In this document: one piece after another, positions 38,139 through 47,226 of the stretch
Numbering within the stretch: position 1 is the first letter of the stretch
Layout of the letters: the number at the start of each line of letters is the position of its first letter
Assembly: GCA_024707365.1 (NCBI GenBank)
Contig: JANPZV010000003.1
Location: forward strand, 1 to 64,000
DNA: 64,000 nt
Origin: Terricaulis sp.
Lineage (GTDB): Bacteria > Pseudomonadota > Alphaproteobacteria > Caulobacterales > Aquidulcibacteraceae
Direction of reading: 5' to 3'
Notes under the pieces: generated by a model
The model's input: the letters and a program-made list of their open reading frames with translations, nothing else
What the model was told of the DNA's origin: nothing
Database searches by the model: none
Translations under genes and position numbers: made by a program

Positions 38139-39383
38139 TTAGGCAGATATTTGCGCGCCGGGCGTCCGGCGGTGCAAGGACGGCATGGCCAGATAAAGCG
38201 CGGCGGCCACAGCCAGCATCCCCCCGCTGAGCCCAAGGGCGAGGTTGTAGTTGCTGGTGAGGTCATAGAGGCGCCCATAGCCGGCGATGCCGGCGGCCGA
38301 GCCGAAAATGGCGATGGTGAAAAATACGCCATAAATCGTGTTGTAGGCGCGCAGGCCAAACAGCCGGGCGATGAAATAAGCCAGAACATCCGCCTCGGCG
38401 CCTTGCATCAGCCCGATGAGAATGACGCAGGCGACCGCATAGCCGATGGGCGGCGCGCCATGCATGAGCATGACAAAGCCAACCAGCGCCGCGGCGGTGA
38501 CGGCGGCAGAGACAAATTTGGGTTCAACCCGGTCGAACAAAACGCCCACCCCAAGCCGGCCGGCAAGCACGGCCATTGCATAAACCGAGATGAGCGTCGG
38601 CGCCGCTGCGCGCAGGCCTTTCTCGCCGAGCAAGGGTGCGATCTGCGTCAACACGCCGGTGGAGGCGGCGTTGACCAGCAGCATGATGACGGCGAGCAGC
38701 CAGAAGGCGCGCATGCGCGCAGCTTGCGCGAGCGTGGCGCCTTCGAGGGCGAGGGGCGTGCGTGCTGCGGCCTGCGTCTCTTTTGGGCCGCTGCGCAAGC
38801 CCGCGAGCACGACGATCACGCCAAGAACGCCCGCCAGCGCGCTCAATGAAAGATAGCCGGCGCGAAATCCGTGCTGAGCGATGACGCCGGTTAGGATCGG
38901 CGACATCACGAATGTCGCGACCGAAAGCCCGGACGCCATCACCCCGAGCGCAAGGCCGCGGCTTGCGTCAAACCAGCCGTTCACCGCGCGCGAGAACACC
39001 AAGCTCGTGCAGCCCGGCGCGGCGATGGCCAACACGGTGACGCAGGCGATGAATTGCCAAATCTCGCCCGTCATCGAGGCAAGGCCGATATAGGCGCACG
39101 CAACTATGAGGAGGCAGGCCACAGCGACGCGCATGGCGCCGACTCGATCGGCGATCATGCCGATGAACGGCGCGCTTAGCGCGCCGAGCAGGCCAATGGC
39201 GGCCGCGCCGGCGATGTCGCCGCGGCTCCAGCCGAAGGCCGCTTCAAGGGGCGCGATGAAGAGGCTGGAAACATACTGATAAAGCCCCGCCCCAACGCCC
39301 ATGCCGATGAAGGATGCGGCGGCCACGCTCCAGCCGCGCCGCCACTCTGCTGCCGCGCCGATCGGCGCTCCGGCGTTGGACAT
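38139..39383 (-). CDS. Major facilitator superfamily transporter
   Basis: This 414-residue protein has twelve predicted membrane helices. The N-terminal helix region has SFIGMGVGAGLYQYVSSL, the loop 2-3 motif is GMIADRVGAMRV (MFS motif A), and the second half has VLAGRLGVGVLFDRVEP. A long central loop (GPKETQAAARTPLALEG) separates the two six-helix halves. The overall style is that of monocarboxylate/oxalate-formate antiporter-type MFS members, but the substrate is unknown. It lies between the ilv and his operons on the same strand, 50 bases beyond the hisC end. Confidence 0.88.
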   Translation of the reverse strand: MSNAGAPIGAAAEWRRGWSVAAASFIGMGVGAGLYQYVSSLFIAPLEAAFGWSRGDIAGAAAIGLLGALSAPFIGMIADRVGAMRVAVACLLIVACAYIGLASMTGEIWQFIACVTVLAIAAPGCTSLVFSRAVNGWFDASRGLALGVMASGLSVATFVMSPILTGVIAQHGFRAGYLSLSALAGVLGVIVVLAGLRSGPKETQAAARTPLALEGATLAQAARMRAFWLLAVIMLLVNAASTGVLTQIAPLLGEKGLRAAAPTLISVYAMAVLAGRLGVGVLFDRVEPKFVSAAVTAAALVGFVMLMHGAPPIGYAVACVILIGLMQGAEADVLAYFIARLFGLRAYNTIYGVFFTIAIFGSAAGIAGYGRLYDLTSNYNLALGLSGGMLAVAAALYLAMPSLHRRTPGAQISA

Positions 39384-39433
39384 GATCTTCCCCCCCTTGC
39401 CGCGCCTGCCTAGCGCATGCGGGGCGAGATTGG

Positions 39434-40528
39434 CTAGCGGGTGAGGATGTCGCTGAGGGCGCGGTACAGCGCCTCCATCTCGCCATCGGTTCCGATGGTG
39501 ATGCGCAGGGCGTCTGGCATGGCATAGTTGGAAAGCCCGCGCACCAGGATGCCGCGTTCGGCCAGCGCACGCTCAAGCGCCGGCGCATCGAAGGCAAAGC
39601 CCGGCGGCGTGCGCACGGTGACGAAATTTGACGCCGGCGGGATGGCGATGAGCCCGAGCTGGGTGAGGTGGCGCGCAAGCTTTTCGCGGCCTGTGCGTGC
39701 GTGTATGCGCGAAGTCTCGACAAAGTCCGCATCGCCCAGCGCAGCAATCGCCGCCGCTTGCGACGCGGTGGGGACATTAAACGGCAGGCGGATGCGATTC
39801 AGCGCGTCCGCGATGGGCGCAGCTGCATAAGCCCAGCCAATGCGCAGCGCGGCCAGGCCGTGGATTTTAGAGAAGGTGCGCGTGGCGAGCACGTTGGACG
39901 CATCCGCCGCCAGCGAAAGGCCCGGCTCATAATCGGCCTCGCCTTCGGCGTATTCGGCATAGGCGCCGTCAAGCACCAGCAGGACGTTCTCCGGCAGGCC
40001 GGCGTGCAGGCGTTTAATCTCTGAAAACGGGATGCGCGTGCCGGTGGGGCTGGCGGGGTTGGAGATAAAAACCACGCGTGTCTTTGGCGTGAGCGCCGCA
40101 AGCAGCGCGTCGACATCTGCAGTATAATCGCGCTCCGGCGCGCTGATTACCTCAGCGCCCGCTGCGCGGCCGGCAATCGCCCAGGCGGCGAAGGCGTAAT
40201 GGGGCTGCAGCATGGCCTCGCCGGGATTGAGATAGGCTTGGCAGGCGAGTGAGAAAATCTCGTCCGAGCCTTCGCCAAAAATGATCCGCGCAGGATCAAG
40301 GCCATGCTTTGCCGCGATGGCGTCGCGCAGGTTCGCCGCATACGAATCCGCATAGCGATGCAGCGTGTCCGCGCTGGCCAGGAACGCCGCGCGCGCAGCC
40401 GGGCTAAAGCCGAGCGCGTTTTCGTTGGACGAAAGCTTAATCGGCTGGGCGATGCCGGCGATCTTCGACTTTCCCGCCACATAGGGGTGGATCGCGGCGA
40501 TTGTCGGCTTTGGGATAGGGCCGCTCAT
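39434..40528 (-). CDS. hisC: Histidinol-phosphate aminotransferase (functional copy)
   Basis: This 364-residue PLP enzyme converts imidazole acetol phosphate to histidinol phosphate. Motifs are [49 protein letters not shown] (Asn), [14 protein letters not shown] (Asp/Tyr) and [17 protein letters not shown] with the PLP lysine. The C-terminus has [20 protein letters not shown] with the phosphate-binding Arg. It is the last gene of the his operon, sharing a 4-base overlap with hisIE. A second, degenerate HisC-like domain sits on HisB in the same operon. Confidence 0.96.
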   Translation of the reverse strand: MSGPIPKPTIAAIHPYVAGKSKIAGIAQPIKLSSNENALGFSPAARAAFLASADTLHRYADSYAANLRDAIAAKHGLDPARIIFGEGSDEIFSLACQAYLNPGEAMLQPHYAFAAWAIAGRAAGAEVISAPERDYTADVDALLAALTPKTRVVFISNPASPTGTRIPFSEIKRLHAGLPENVLLVLDGAYAEYAEGEADYEPGLSLAADASNVLATRTFSKIHGLAALRIGWAYAAAPIADALNRIRLPFNVPTASQAAAIAALGDADFVETSRIHARTGREKLARHLTQLGLIAIPPASNFVTVRTPPGFAFDAPALERALAERGILVRGLSNYAMPDALRITIGTDGEMEALYRALSDILTR

Positions 40529-41136
40529 GGTGTCTTCGCGCGCTCGGCGAGCACCGCCATCACATCGTCAAACCCAAGCCCGCGCGCGCGCAACAGGACG
40601 CCAAGGTGATAGAGCAAATCCGCCGCCTCGCTGCAGAGCTCGGCCGCATCGCCCGCAGCGCCAGCGAGCGCAGTTTCAACGCCCTCTTCGCCGACCTTCT
40701 GCGCCGCGCGCTTGGGCCCTTCGGCGATGAGGCGCGCGGTGTAGCTTTCAGCGGGCGGGGCGCTGGCGCGGGCGATCAGCGTGCGTTCGAGCGCGCCGAG
40801 GCGGCCAACGCCTGGGGCGTCCGCTTCGCCGAAGCAGCTTGTTGTCCCAAGGTGGCAAGCAGGGCCCATGGGCTCGACCGAGACGATCAGCGCGTCGCCA
40901 TCGCAATCGGCGGTGAGCGCTAGAACTTTCAGCCGATTGCCGCTGGTTTCGCCCTTGCGCCAGCGCGCGTTGCGGCTGCGGGAAAAGAAGGTGGCTTCGC
41001 CGCTTTCGATCGTTTCATCCAACGCTTCGCGGTTCATGTAAGCCAGCGTCAGCACTTGCAGGGTTTTGCCGTCCTGCACGATGGCGGGGATGAGGCCGCC
41101 ACCTTTTTCAAAGTCGAGCTTTTCAGGGTTCAGCAT
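40525..41136 (-). CDS. hisI: Bifunctional phosphoribosyl-AMP cyclohydrolase / phosphoribosyl-ATP pyrophosphatase
   Basis: This 203-residue fused HisI-HisE (hisIE) performs steps 2 and 3 of histidine synthesis. The HisI part (about 1-115) has [57 protein letters not shown] and [11 protein letters not shown] with zinc cysteines. The HisE part has [32 protein letters not shown] and [14 protein letters not shown]. Alphaproteobacteria usually have separate hisI and hisE, so the fused form is notable. It overlaps hisF by 7 bases and hisC by 4. Confidence 0.95.
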   Translation of the reverse strand: MLNPEKLDFEKGGGLIPAIVQDGKTLQVLTLAYMNREALDETIESGEATFFSRSRNARWRKGETSGNRLKVLALTADCDGDALIVSVEPMGPACHLGTTSCFGEADAPGVGRLGALERTLIARASAPPAESYTARLIAEGPKRAAQKVGEEGVETALAGAAGDAAELCSEAADLLYHLGVLLRARGLGFDDVMAVLAERAKTP

Positions 41137-41900
41137 GGGCGCACCTCAAAGCCTGCGGCGGCGACGGCTGCTTTTGCGTCGGCGATGGACACGCGCTGGA
41201 AGTGAAACACGCTCGCCGCCAGCGCGCCGGAAACGTCCGCCTCGGCGAACACATCCGCGAAGTGCCGCGCTGCGCCCGCGCCGCCGGAAGCGATGAGCGG
41301 GATGGAGAGCAAATCGCGCGCCGCGCGCAGCTGCGCGATGTCGTAGCCATCGCGCACGCCGTCCTGATCCATGCAATTGAGCACGATTTCGCCGGCCCCG
41401 CGCTCCTGCGCTTCGACGATCCAATCAAGCGTGCGGCGCGCGGTTTGGCGCGTGGTCTCAGCGCTGCCGGTGTATTGATGCACGCGCCAATCGCCGTCCT
41501 CAAGCCGGCTGTCAACGCCAACGACAACGCATTGCGAGCCCGCAACGCGCGCGAGCTCGCCAATGAAATCTGGGCGCTCCAGCGCGGGAGAGTTGATGGA
41601 GACTTTATCGGCGCCGTGTTCAAGGCAGGCGATCGCCTGTTCCAGCGTGCGCACGCCGCCCGCGACGCAAAGCGGCACGTCAAGCGAACGCGCGATGCGC
41701 GAGAGCCAGCTATAGTCGATCACGCGCCGCTCGGCAGAGGCGGTGATGTCGTAGATCACGATCTCATCTGCGCCTTCGTCGCGATAGCGCTGCGCCAGCG
41801 CCAGCGGATCGCCGGCATCAATATGCGCCTCAAAGCGCACGCCTTTAATCACGCGCCCGTCTTTCACGTCGAGGCAGGGGATGATGCGTCTAGCTGGCAA
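41130..41900 (-). CDS. hisF: Imidazole glycerol phosphate synthase, cyclase subunit
   Basis: This 256-residue TIM barrel forms IGP and AICAR with ammonia from HisH. Motifs are [20 protein letters not shown] (catalytic Asp), [51 protein letters not shown] (catalytic Asp) and [14 protein letters not shown]. The likely start is a TTG at 41900 (TTG-CCA-GCT-AGA-CGC), which gives normal length and overlaps hisA by 11 bases; an ATG-started extension would lie within hisA. Confidence 0.95.
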   Translation of the reverse strand: MPARRIIPCLDVKDGRVIKGVRFEAHIDAGDPLALAQRYRDEGADEIVIYDITASAERRVIDYSWLSRIARSLDVPLCVAGGVRTLEQAIACLEHGADKVSINSPALERPDFIGELARVAGSQCVVVGVDSRLEDGDWRVHQYTGSAETTRQTARRTLDWIVEAQERGAGEIVLNCMDQDGVRDGYDIAQLRAARDLLSIPLIASGGAGAARHFADVFAEADVSGALAASVFHFQRVSIADAKAAVAAAGFEVRPC

Positions 41901-42612
41901 GCGCTTGCTCCAGCGTAAAGCGCTTCTCATAGAGCGCACGGCCGATGATGGCGCCGGCGGCGCCGGTTTCACGCAGGGCGGGGATATCTGAAAGCTGCGC
42001 CACGCCGCCGGAGGCTTGCACTTGAAGATCCGGGCGATGCGCGCAAAGCCGGCGCATCAGCTCCACATTCGGGCCCGTGAGGATGCCGTCGCGCGAGATG
42101 TCGGTCACCAGGATGTGGCGCAATTGGCCGACAGGATAGAGCGCCAGCGCATCGCGCAGCGAGATGCCCGCGCCTTCTTTCCAGCCGTGCGCGGCGACCT
42201 CCCAGCCATTCTCCGTCTCACGCACATCAAAGGCGCAGCAGATGCGGTCGAGCCCATGGATCGCCGTCCAATTGCGCACCGATTCAGGGTCGCGCACGGC
42301 GGCCGAGCCGATGACAACGCGCTGAACGCCGGCGTTCAGAAGCATTTCCACGTGCGCCGGTGCGCGCACGCCGCCGCCGCTTTGGATGTTCACGAGGCCT
42401 TTGCGTGCGAGTTCGCCGATCAGCGCATATTGGCGCGGCGCGCCTGCTTCAGCCCCATCGAGATCAACGACGTGCACCCATTCTGCGCCGGCGCGCGCAA
42501 AGTCGCGCAACTGTGGCTCCGGCTCGCCATATTGCGTCACTTGGTCAAAGCGGCCTTGTGAGAGGCGCACGCATTGGCCGCCGCGCAAGTCGATGGCGGG
42601 ATAAATCAGCAT
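41890..42612 (-). CDS. hisA: ProFAR isomerase
   Basis: This 240-residue TIM barrel isomerises phosphoribosyl-formimino-AICAR phosphate. Motifs are LIYPAIDLRGGQCVRLSQG (catalytic Asp), EWVHVVDLDGAEAGAP, VNIQSGGGVRAPAHVEML, RVVIGSAAVRDPE, ILVTDISRDGILTGPNVEL (second catalytic Asp) and VQASGGVAQLSDI. It overlaps hisH by 7 bases and hisF by 11. Confidence 0.96.
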   Translation of the reverse strand: MLIYPAIDLRGGQCVRLSQGRFDQVTQYGEPEPQLRDFARAGAEWVHVVDLDGAEAGAPRQYALIGELARKGLVNIQSGGGVRAPAHVEMLLNAGVQRVVIGSAAVRDPESVRNWTAIHGLDRICCAFDVRETENGWEVAAHGWKEGAGISLRDALALYPVGQLRHILVTDISRDGILTGPNVELMRRLCAHRPDLQVQASGGVAQLSDIPALRETGAAGAIIGRALYEKRFTLEQALAS

Positions 42613-43202
42613 GGCAAGCTCAAGAAATTTTGCAGGATGCGCGCGCCGACCGCGCCCGACCGCTCAGGGTGGAATTGGCAGCCCATAACATTGCCGCGTG
42701 CAACGATTGCGGCGAATGATGCGCCATAGGCGGCCTCCGCAATGGTCGCTGCGCCTAGCGGGCAGACATAAGCGTGCACGAAATAGGCGTAATCGCCTGC
42801 TGCGACGCCTTCTGTGAGCGGGTGCGCTTGTTTGAGGTGGAGCTGGCTCCAGCCCATGTGGGGCGAGACATCCTTGGGTGAGATTTTTAGCCGGGTCGCC
42901 GCCCCAGGGATGAGGCCGAGCCCTTCAGCATCGCCTTCCTCGCTGCGGTCAAACAGCAATTGCTGGCCAAGGCAAATGCCAAGTAGCGGGCGCTTAAAGC
43001 TGGTGAGCACTTGGCGCAGGCCCTTGGCGTCGATCTGCGCCATCGCGTGCGCGGCCGCGCCCACGCCGGGCAGGATCACGCGCTCCGCGTCGGCGATCGC
43101 TGCGGCATCATCGGTGAGCTGTGCGTCGGCGCCGAGGCGCTCCATCGCATAAAGCACCGAGGCGGTGTTGCCGACGCCGAGCTTGACAACCGCCACTCCC
43201 AT
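42606..43202 (-). CDS. hisH: Imidazole glycerol phosphate synthase, glutamine amidotransferase subunit
   Basis: This 198-residue class I glutaminase supplies ammonia to HisF. Motifs are VVKLGVGNTASVLYAMERLG, VILPGVGAAAHAM, LLGICLGQQLLFDRSEEG (nucleophile Cys), PHMGWSQLHL, YAYFVHAYVCP and GCQFHPERSGAVGARIL (His and Glu). The triad is complete. It shares a 1-base overlap with hisB and a 7-base overlap with hisA. Confidence 0.96.
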   Translation of the reverse strand: MGVAVVKLGVGNTASVLYAMERLGADAQLTDDAAAIADAERVILPGVGAAAHAMAQIDAKGLRQVLTSFKRPLLGICLGQQLLFDRSEEGDAEGLGLIPGAATRLKISPKDVSPHMGWSQLHLKQAHPLTEGVAAGDYAYFVHAYVCPLGAATIAEAAYGASFAAIVARGNVMGCQFHPERSGAVGARILQNFLSLPC

Positions 43203-44641
43203 TAGAGCGCGCCCTTGGTGGACGGCAGCGCTTCGCCTTCGATGCGCAGCGCTTGGCGCAGCGCGCGGCCAAAGGCTTTGTAGCAGGCTTCGGTTTTGTG
43301 GTGATCATTCTCGCCCTCCACCTGCAGGTGGATGGATGCGCCCATGCTTTGCGACAGGGAGCGGAAAACGTGCTCTGTCATTTCTGTTGGGTAGGCGCCA
43401 ACGTGTGAAGCGGTGAAGGCGCCGTTGAACACCAGGAAGGGGCGCCCGCTCAGGTCCACGGAAACGCGCGCCTCGGCCTCGTCCATCGGCAGCATGAAGC
43501 CAAAGCGGGCGATGCCGCGCTTGTCGCCGAGCGCTTGTTTCAATGCCTGGCCGAGCGCTAAGGCGCAATCTTCAATCGTATGGTGGCCATCCACCTCAAG
43601 ATCGCCGGCGCAGGAAAGCGTCAGCGAAAAGCCGCCATGCATAGCGATTTGCGAGAGCATGTGATCGAAGAAGCCGATGCCGGTGGAGACATCGCAGACG
43701 CCTTCACGGTCAAGATCCACAGCGGCGACGATGCGGGTTTCGGCCGTATCGCGCACCACTTCGGCTGTGCGTTGCGGGCGGGCGGAGGCCGCGCCGAACG
43801 CGGCAAGCGCGCGCTCATTCGCTTCGGGCGTGGATAGCGCCAGCAGGAAGCGCTCGCCGCGCCACTCGCCCTCAAGCGCAAAGCGGCGGATGACGGCGCG
43901 CGCCGCATCTTGATCCTTGGGCGCTAGCCAAACGAATGGCCCGCCTGCTTCGCGCGCCTCGGGCAAGGCGGCGGCCAAGCGCGCGCGCGCGCCGCGCAGC
44001 GCGGCGATGCGCTGCGCATTGGCGATAAGGCGCTGCGGCTCCAGCACGGCGGCGGCGAGCTTGGAGATCGGCGCAGGCAGCGCGCCGGGCTCCTCCGCCT
44101 CGCGCAGCGCAGCGATGGTGCTGGGCGCGGCGAGCAAGGCTGCGCACGGCGCGCCAGCCAAGCCATACGCTAAGCTGAGATCACGCAGCACGATGAGGTT
44201 TGGAAGATCACCGTTCAAAGCGGCGGCGGAGGGCGCATCCGAAAATTCGATCAGGCTCTCATCGAGAACAAGCAGCGTTTCGCCGAGCGCCTTGGCGCGG
44301 GCGGTGATGTCTCTGAAAGAAAGCGCGGCGCCATCAAGATCCGGCGAAGCCAGGATGAGCGCGCCAGCGCCGTTCGCGTTTTCTGTGAGCGTGACACGAT
44401 TGATCGCCGCAATGCGCGCAAGGTCCGCGCGCGGCAAGCTGGCGATCGACGCCTTGCCATTGAGCGCAACACGCCGCGCGATAAGCGCCATCGCTTGCGC
44501 CGCACCTTGCGCGGGCAGCACGCTTGCTTCCTCAACGCCATAGACAGCCGCCATGCGTGCAATCAGCGCGGCGGGGCGTTCTGGAAAGGCGGCGAGATCA
44601 TCGCCGCCTGCGATGAGCGGAGGAAACGGCGCACGGGCCAT
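43202..44641 (-). CDS. hisB: HisC-like degenerate domain fused to imidazoleglycerol-phosphate dehydratase
   Basis: This 479-residue protein has two parts. Residues about 290-479 are a complete HisB dehydratase: [68 protein letters not shown] and [20 protein letters not shown], with all metal histidines. Residues about 1-285 resemble His[15 protein letters not shown] and [20 protein letters not shown] align with the DEAYIEF and RTLSKAFALAGLR regions. The PLP lysine is Leu here and the Tyr of DEAY is Leu. So this half cannot be a normal aminotransferase. No start codon sits suitably at the HisB junction. It occupies the hisC-hisB position of the operon. Confidence 0.85.
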   Translation of the reverse strand: MARAPFPPLIAGGDDLAAFPERPAALIARMAAVYGVEEASVLPAQGAAQAMALIARRVALNGKASIASLPRADLARIAAINRVTLTENANGAGALILASPDLDGAALSFRDITARAKALGETLLVLDESLIEFSDAPSAAALNGDLPNLIVLRDLSLAYGLAGAPCAALLAAPSTIAALREAEEPGALPAPISKLAAAVLEPQRLIANAQRIAALRGARARLAAALPEAREAGGPFVWLAPKDQDAARAVIRRFALEGEWRGERFLLALSTPEANERALAAFGAASARPQRTAEVVRDTAETRIVAAVDLDREGVCDVSTGIGFFDHMLSQIAMHGGFSLTLSCAGDLEVDGHHTIEDCALALGQALKQALGDKRGIARFGFMLPMDEAEARVSVDLSGRPFLVFNGAFTASHVGAYPTEMTEHVFRSLSQSMGASIHLQVEGENDHHKTEACYKAFGRALRQALRIEGEALPSTKGAL

Positions 44642-45924
44642 CAGATCGCCCTCAGATCGGCGGCGCGGGCATGCGCTTCAAGGCCTTCAAGCCGCGCAAG
44701 GCGCGCGGCGGCGGGCGCCAGCGCGCGTGCGCCGGCTTCGCTCAGCGTTTGCACCGTGAAGGAGCGCATGAACGAGCCGGTGCTCACCCCGCTCCAGGCG
44801 CGGGCGGCTCCGTCAGTCGGCAGAACGTGGCTTGGGCCGCAGACATAATCGCCGAACGTCTCCGCGCTCCAGCGGCCAACGAATATCGCGCCTGCATTGT
44901 CGATTGCGGCGATCAGCGGCGCGGTATCGCCCACATGCAGCGCCAAGTGCTCGGGCGCGTAGGCATTGGCAATGGCCGCGGCCTCTTCGGCGCTGCGCGC
45001 GAGGATGAGGCGCGCCTGATCCATCGCCGCACGCGCGATGGCGGCGCGCGGAAGCGTGGCAAGCTGTGCTTCAAGCGCTGTGGCCACCGCGTCCAGCAAG
45101 CGCGCATCAGTGACGGCGAGGATGACTTGCGCGTCCGTATCGTGTTCGGCTTGGCTTAAGAGATCAGCGGCGATCAACGCTGGGTCCGCTTCGGCGTCAG
45201 CGATCACCATGAGTTCGCTCGGTCCCGCAGGCACGTCGATCTGCGGCCCGCCCGGCAGGCCGGCGGCGTAACGCTTGGCTTCGGCGACGTAGGAATTGCC
45301 GGGGCCGAAGATTTTTTCCGCTCTCGGCAGGCCGGCGCCGAAGGTGAGCGCCGCGATCAGCTTGGGCGCCGCCGACGAGCCAGAGTGTTTCGATCCCGCA
45401 CGCGGCGGCGGCGGCGATCATCATCGGGTGCGGTGTGTCACGCGCCGGCGTGGTGACGATGCGCTGCGGCACGCCCGCTGCGCGCGCGCGGGCTCGGCCA
45501 GCATGATAAGAGTTGAAAAAAGCGGGGCGGTGCCGGCTGGAATGTAGAGCCCGCAGGACGCGATCGGCCGCCACACGCGCTTGCAGCGCACGCCGGGCGC
45601 GGTTTCGATCTCGCTGTCCTGCGGCAGCGTGGCGGTGTGAAACGCCGCGACGTTGGCGATTGCGGTGTCGAGCGCTTCGAGGTCATCCCCGGCCAATTTG
45701 GCGCGCGCGGCGTCCACTGCAGCGCCGGAAAGTGTGAGCGCCTCGGGTGCGCGCTGATCCAGTTTCAGCGCCCAGCGCGCGACGGCGGCTTCGCCTTCGC
45801 GTTCAACGTCATCGAAGATCGTGCGCACAACATCCGCCACGGCGGTTTCGCGCCGTTTGAGGGGGCGGGCGAGCGCCTCGGTGCGCGCCGCCTCTGAGAG
45901 TTCGCTCCAAACCAGGCGCTGCAT
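44641..45924 (-). CDS. hisD: Histidinol dehydrogenase (two indels)
   Basis: This zinc enzyme carries out the last two oxidations to histidine. The first frame gives [58 protein letters not shown] and MLAEPAR. The second gives [20 protein letters not shown] and [11 protein letters not shown]. The third gives [53 protein letters not shown] and [21 protein letters not shown] pair is extra at 45481-45490 and one base is extra near 45355-45362. Corrected length is about 426 residues. The ATG at 45924 overlaps the hisG stop and the last stop overlaps the hisB start. Confidence 0.94.
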
Positions 45925-46797
45925 CACATCATCTTCTCGATATTGAGCACCAAGATGGCGGGCGCCGGCGGCTTTGAGCTGCTCCAGCGTTTCCCAGAAC
46001 ACCGATTCCTGGCAAACCGCATGCACCGCCACAGCGTCCTCATCGCCCGCCAGCGGCGTCACGGTGGGCGCGCCCGCCCCCGGCAGGATGGCGCGGATTT
46101 GCGGCAAGGCCGCGCGCGGGGCGTTCATCATCACGTATTTGGCGCCGCGACTGGCGGTGACGCCGCGCACGCGGGCGATAAAGCGCTCAGCCGTGGCGGC
46201 GAGATCGTGTTGCGGCGGCTTTGGTCCGCGGATCAGCACGGCCTCGCTTTCCAGCACGGGCTCAACCGCGCGCAGGCCGTTCGCTTCGAGCGTTGCGCCG
46301 GTGGAAACCAGATCGCAGATCACTTGCGCGAGCCCAAGGCGCGGCGCGACCTCGACCGAGCCGGTCATCGTCACGATCTCGGCCTTCACGCCATGCTTAT
46401 CGAGAAAGCGCTCAAGGATGTGCGGATAGGAGGTGGCGATGCGCACGCCATCGAGCGAATAGGGGCCTTCATAGGCCACCTTCTCAGGCGCGGCGATTTT
46501 AAGCGCGCAACGTCCGAACCCCAAGCGCATCACCTCTTTCGGGTTGCGCGCAGAGCTTTCGCGCTCTTCCAGCACGTTCAAGCCAACGATGCCGAGATCG
46601 GCCACGCCATCGGCGACGAGGGTTGGGATGTCGTCATCGCGCACGCGCAGCACGTCGATCGGCGCGTTATCGATGCGATAGAAGAGCTCGTTCGCGCCCT
46701 TGGTGACGGTAAAGCCGGCCGAGCGGAGCAGCGCGAGGCTCTCTTCGGCCAAGCGGCCGCTTTTCTGCAGGGCGATGCGTAGGCGTTCGCGGGTCAT
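45924..46797 (-). CDS. hisG: ATP phosphoribosyltransferase, long form (single-base insertion near 3' end)
   Basis: This is the first and feedback-controlled enzyme of histidine synthesis. Motifs are LRIALQKSGRLAEESLALLR, DIPTLVADGVADLGIVGLNV, GVRIATSYPHILERFL, GSVEVAPRLGLAQVICDLVS (PRPP loop) and ATLEANGLRAV. The C-terminal regulatory domain is present (YVMMNAPRAALPQIRAILPG, EDAVAVHAVCQESVFWETLE), so no HisZ is needed. As written, the frame runs on into hisD and looks like a fusion. Removing one base from the GGG run at 45960-45962 gives the family ending AILVLNIEKMM and a stop that overlaps hisD. Corrected length is about 290 residues. Confidence 0.93.
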
Positions 46798-47081
46798 TTG
46801 CGGCGTTTCAATCTATCGAGCAGCAGGCGGTAGCCTTGGTGCGGCATTTCTTTCAGGAAGCGGGCGACGCGGACGACGGTGGCGGTGGAGGAACTCGCCT
46901 CTTCGGCGATTTCTCGGTAAGAATGCTCTCCGCCGTCGAGCAGCCGGGCGATGGTCCATCGTTCTGAAAACGTCTTTATTTCTCCAGGCGTGCAGAGATC
47001 GGCCAGGAAGGCTTCGGCCTCCTGGCGGCTCTCCAGCGCAAGGAGTGCGTCAATCAGATCGGGGCGCTTGCTGAGCGTCAT
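46794..47081 (-). CDS. TrpR-related (YerC/YecD family) regulator, first gene of the his operon
   Basis: This 95-residue helical DNA-binding protein of the TrpR superfamily shows LLALESRQEAEAFLADLCTP, EIKTFSERWTIARLLDGGEH, YREIAEEASSSTATVVRVAR and FLKEMPHQGYRLLLDRL. The helix-turn-helix is SYREIAEEASSSTATVVRVA. Its stop overlaps the hisG start by 4 bases, so it is operon-coupled and a good candidate his repressor. TrpR-family HisR regulators of his genes are reported in Gram-positives, by my recollection. The ATG has no ribosome site, and promoter elements lie immediately upstream, implying a leaderless mRNA. Confidence 0.9.
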   Translation of the reverse strand: MTLSKRPDLIDALLALESRQEAEAFLADLCTPGEIKTFSERWTIARLLDGGEHSYREIAEEASSSTATVVRVARFLKEMPHQGYRLLLDRLKRRK

Positions 47082-47118
47082 GTTTTAGCGTAGTAAAACA
47101 ATAAAACAGCAAAGGCAA
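47082..47118 (-). promoter_or_regulatory. his operon promoter with overlapping palindrome (leaderless start)
   Basis: On the minus strand TTGCCT (47118-47113), a 17-base spacer and TACTAC (47095-47090) form a -35/-10 pair. Only 8 bases separate the -10 from the ATG, which places the transcript start at or next to the A of ATG. The inverted repeat GTTTTActacgcTAAAAC (47082-47099) covers the -10 and directly abuts the start codon. It is a likely operator for the TrpR-related protein encoded next. Confidence 0.55.
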
Positions 47119-47226
47119 GCGCCGCAGGCAAGCTCTTAAGCGCGTTGTAAGGTTTCAGGGGCAAGGGCTCGGCAAGGTTCGGGCGAACACCTATGTGGAG
47201 GCGGGCCGCCCGCCGGAGAAGAAAGT

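Noticed and set aside
44641..46797. Apparent HisG-HisD fusion protein
   Set aside because: The other frame gives the standard HisG ending AILVLNIEKMM and a stop overlapping the hisD ATG. One extra base in GGG at 45960-45962 explains the run-on.
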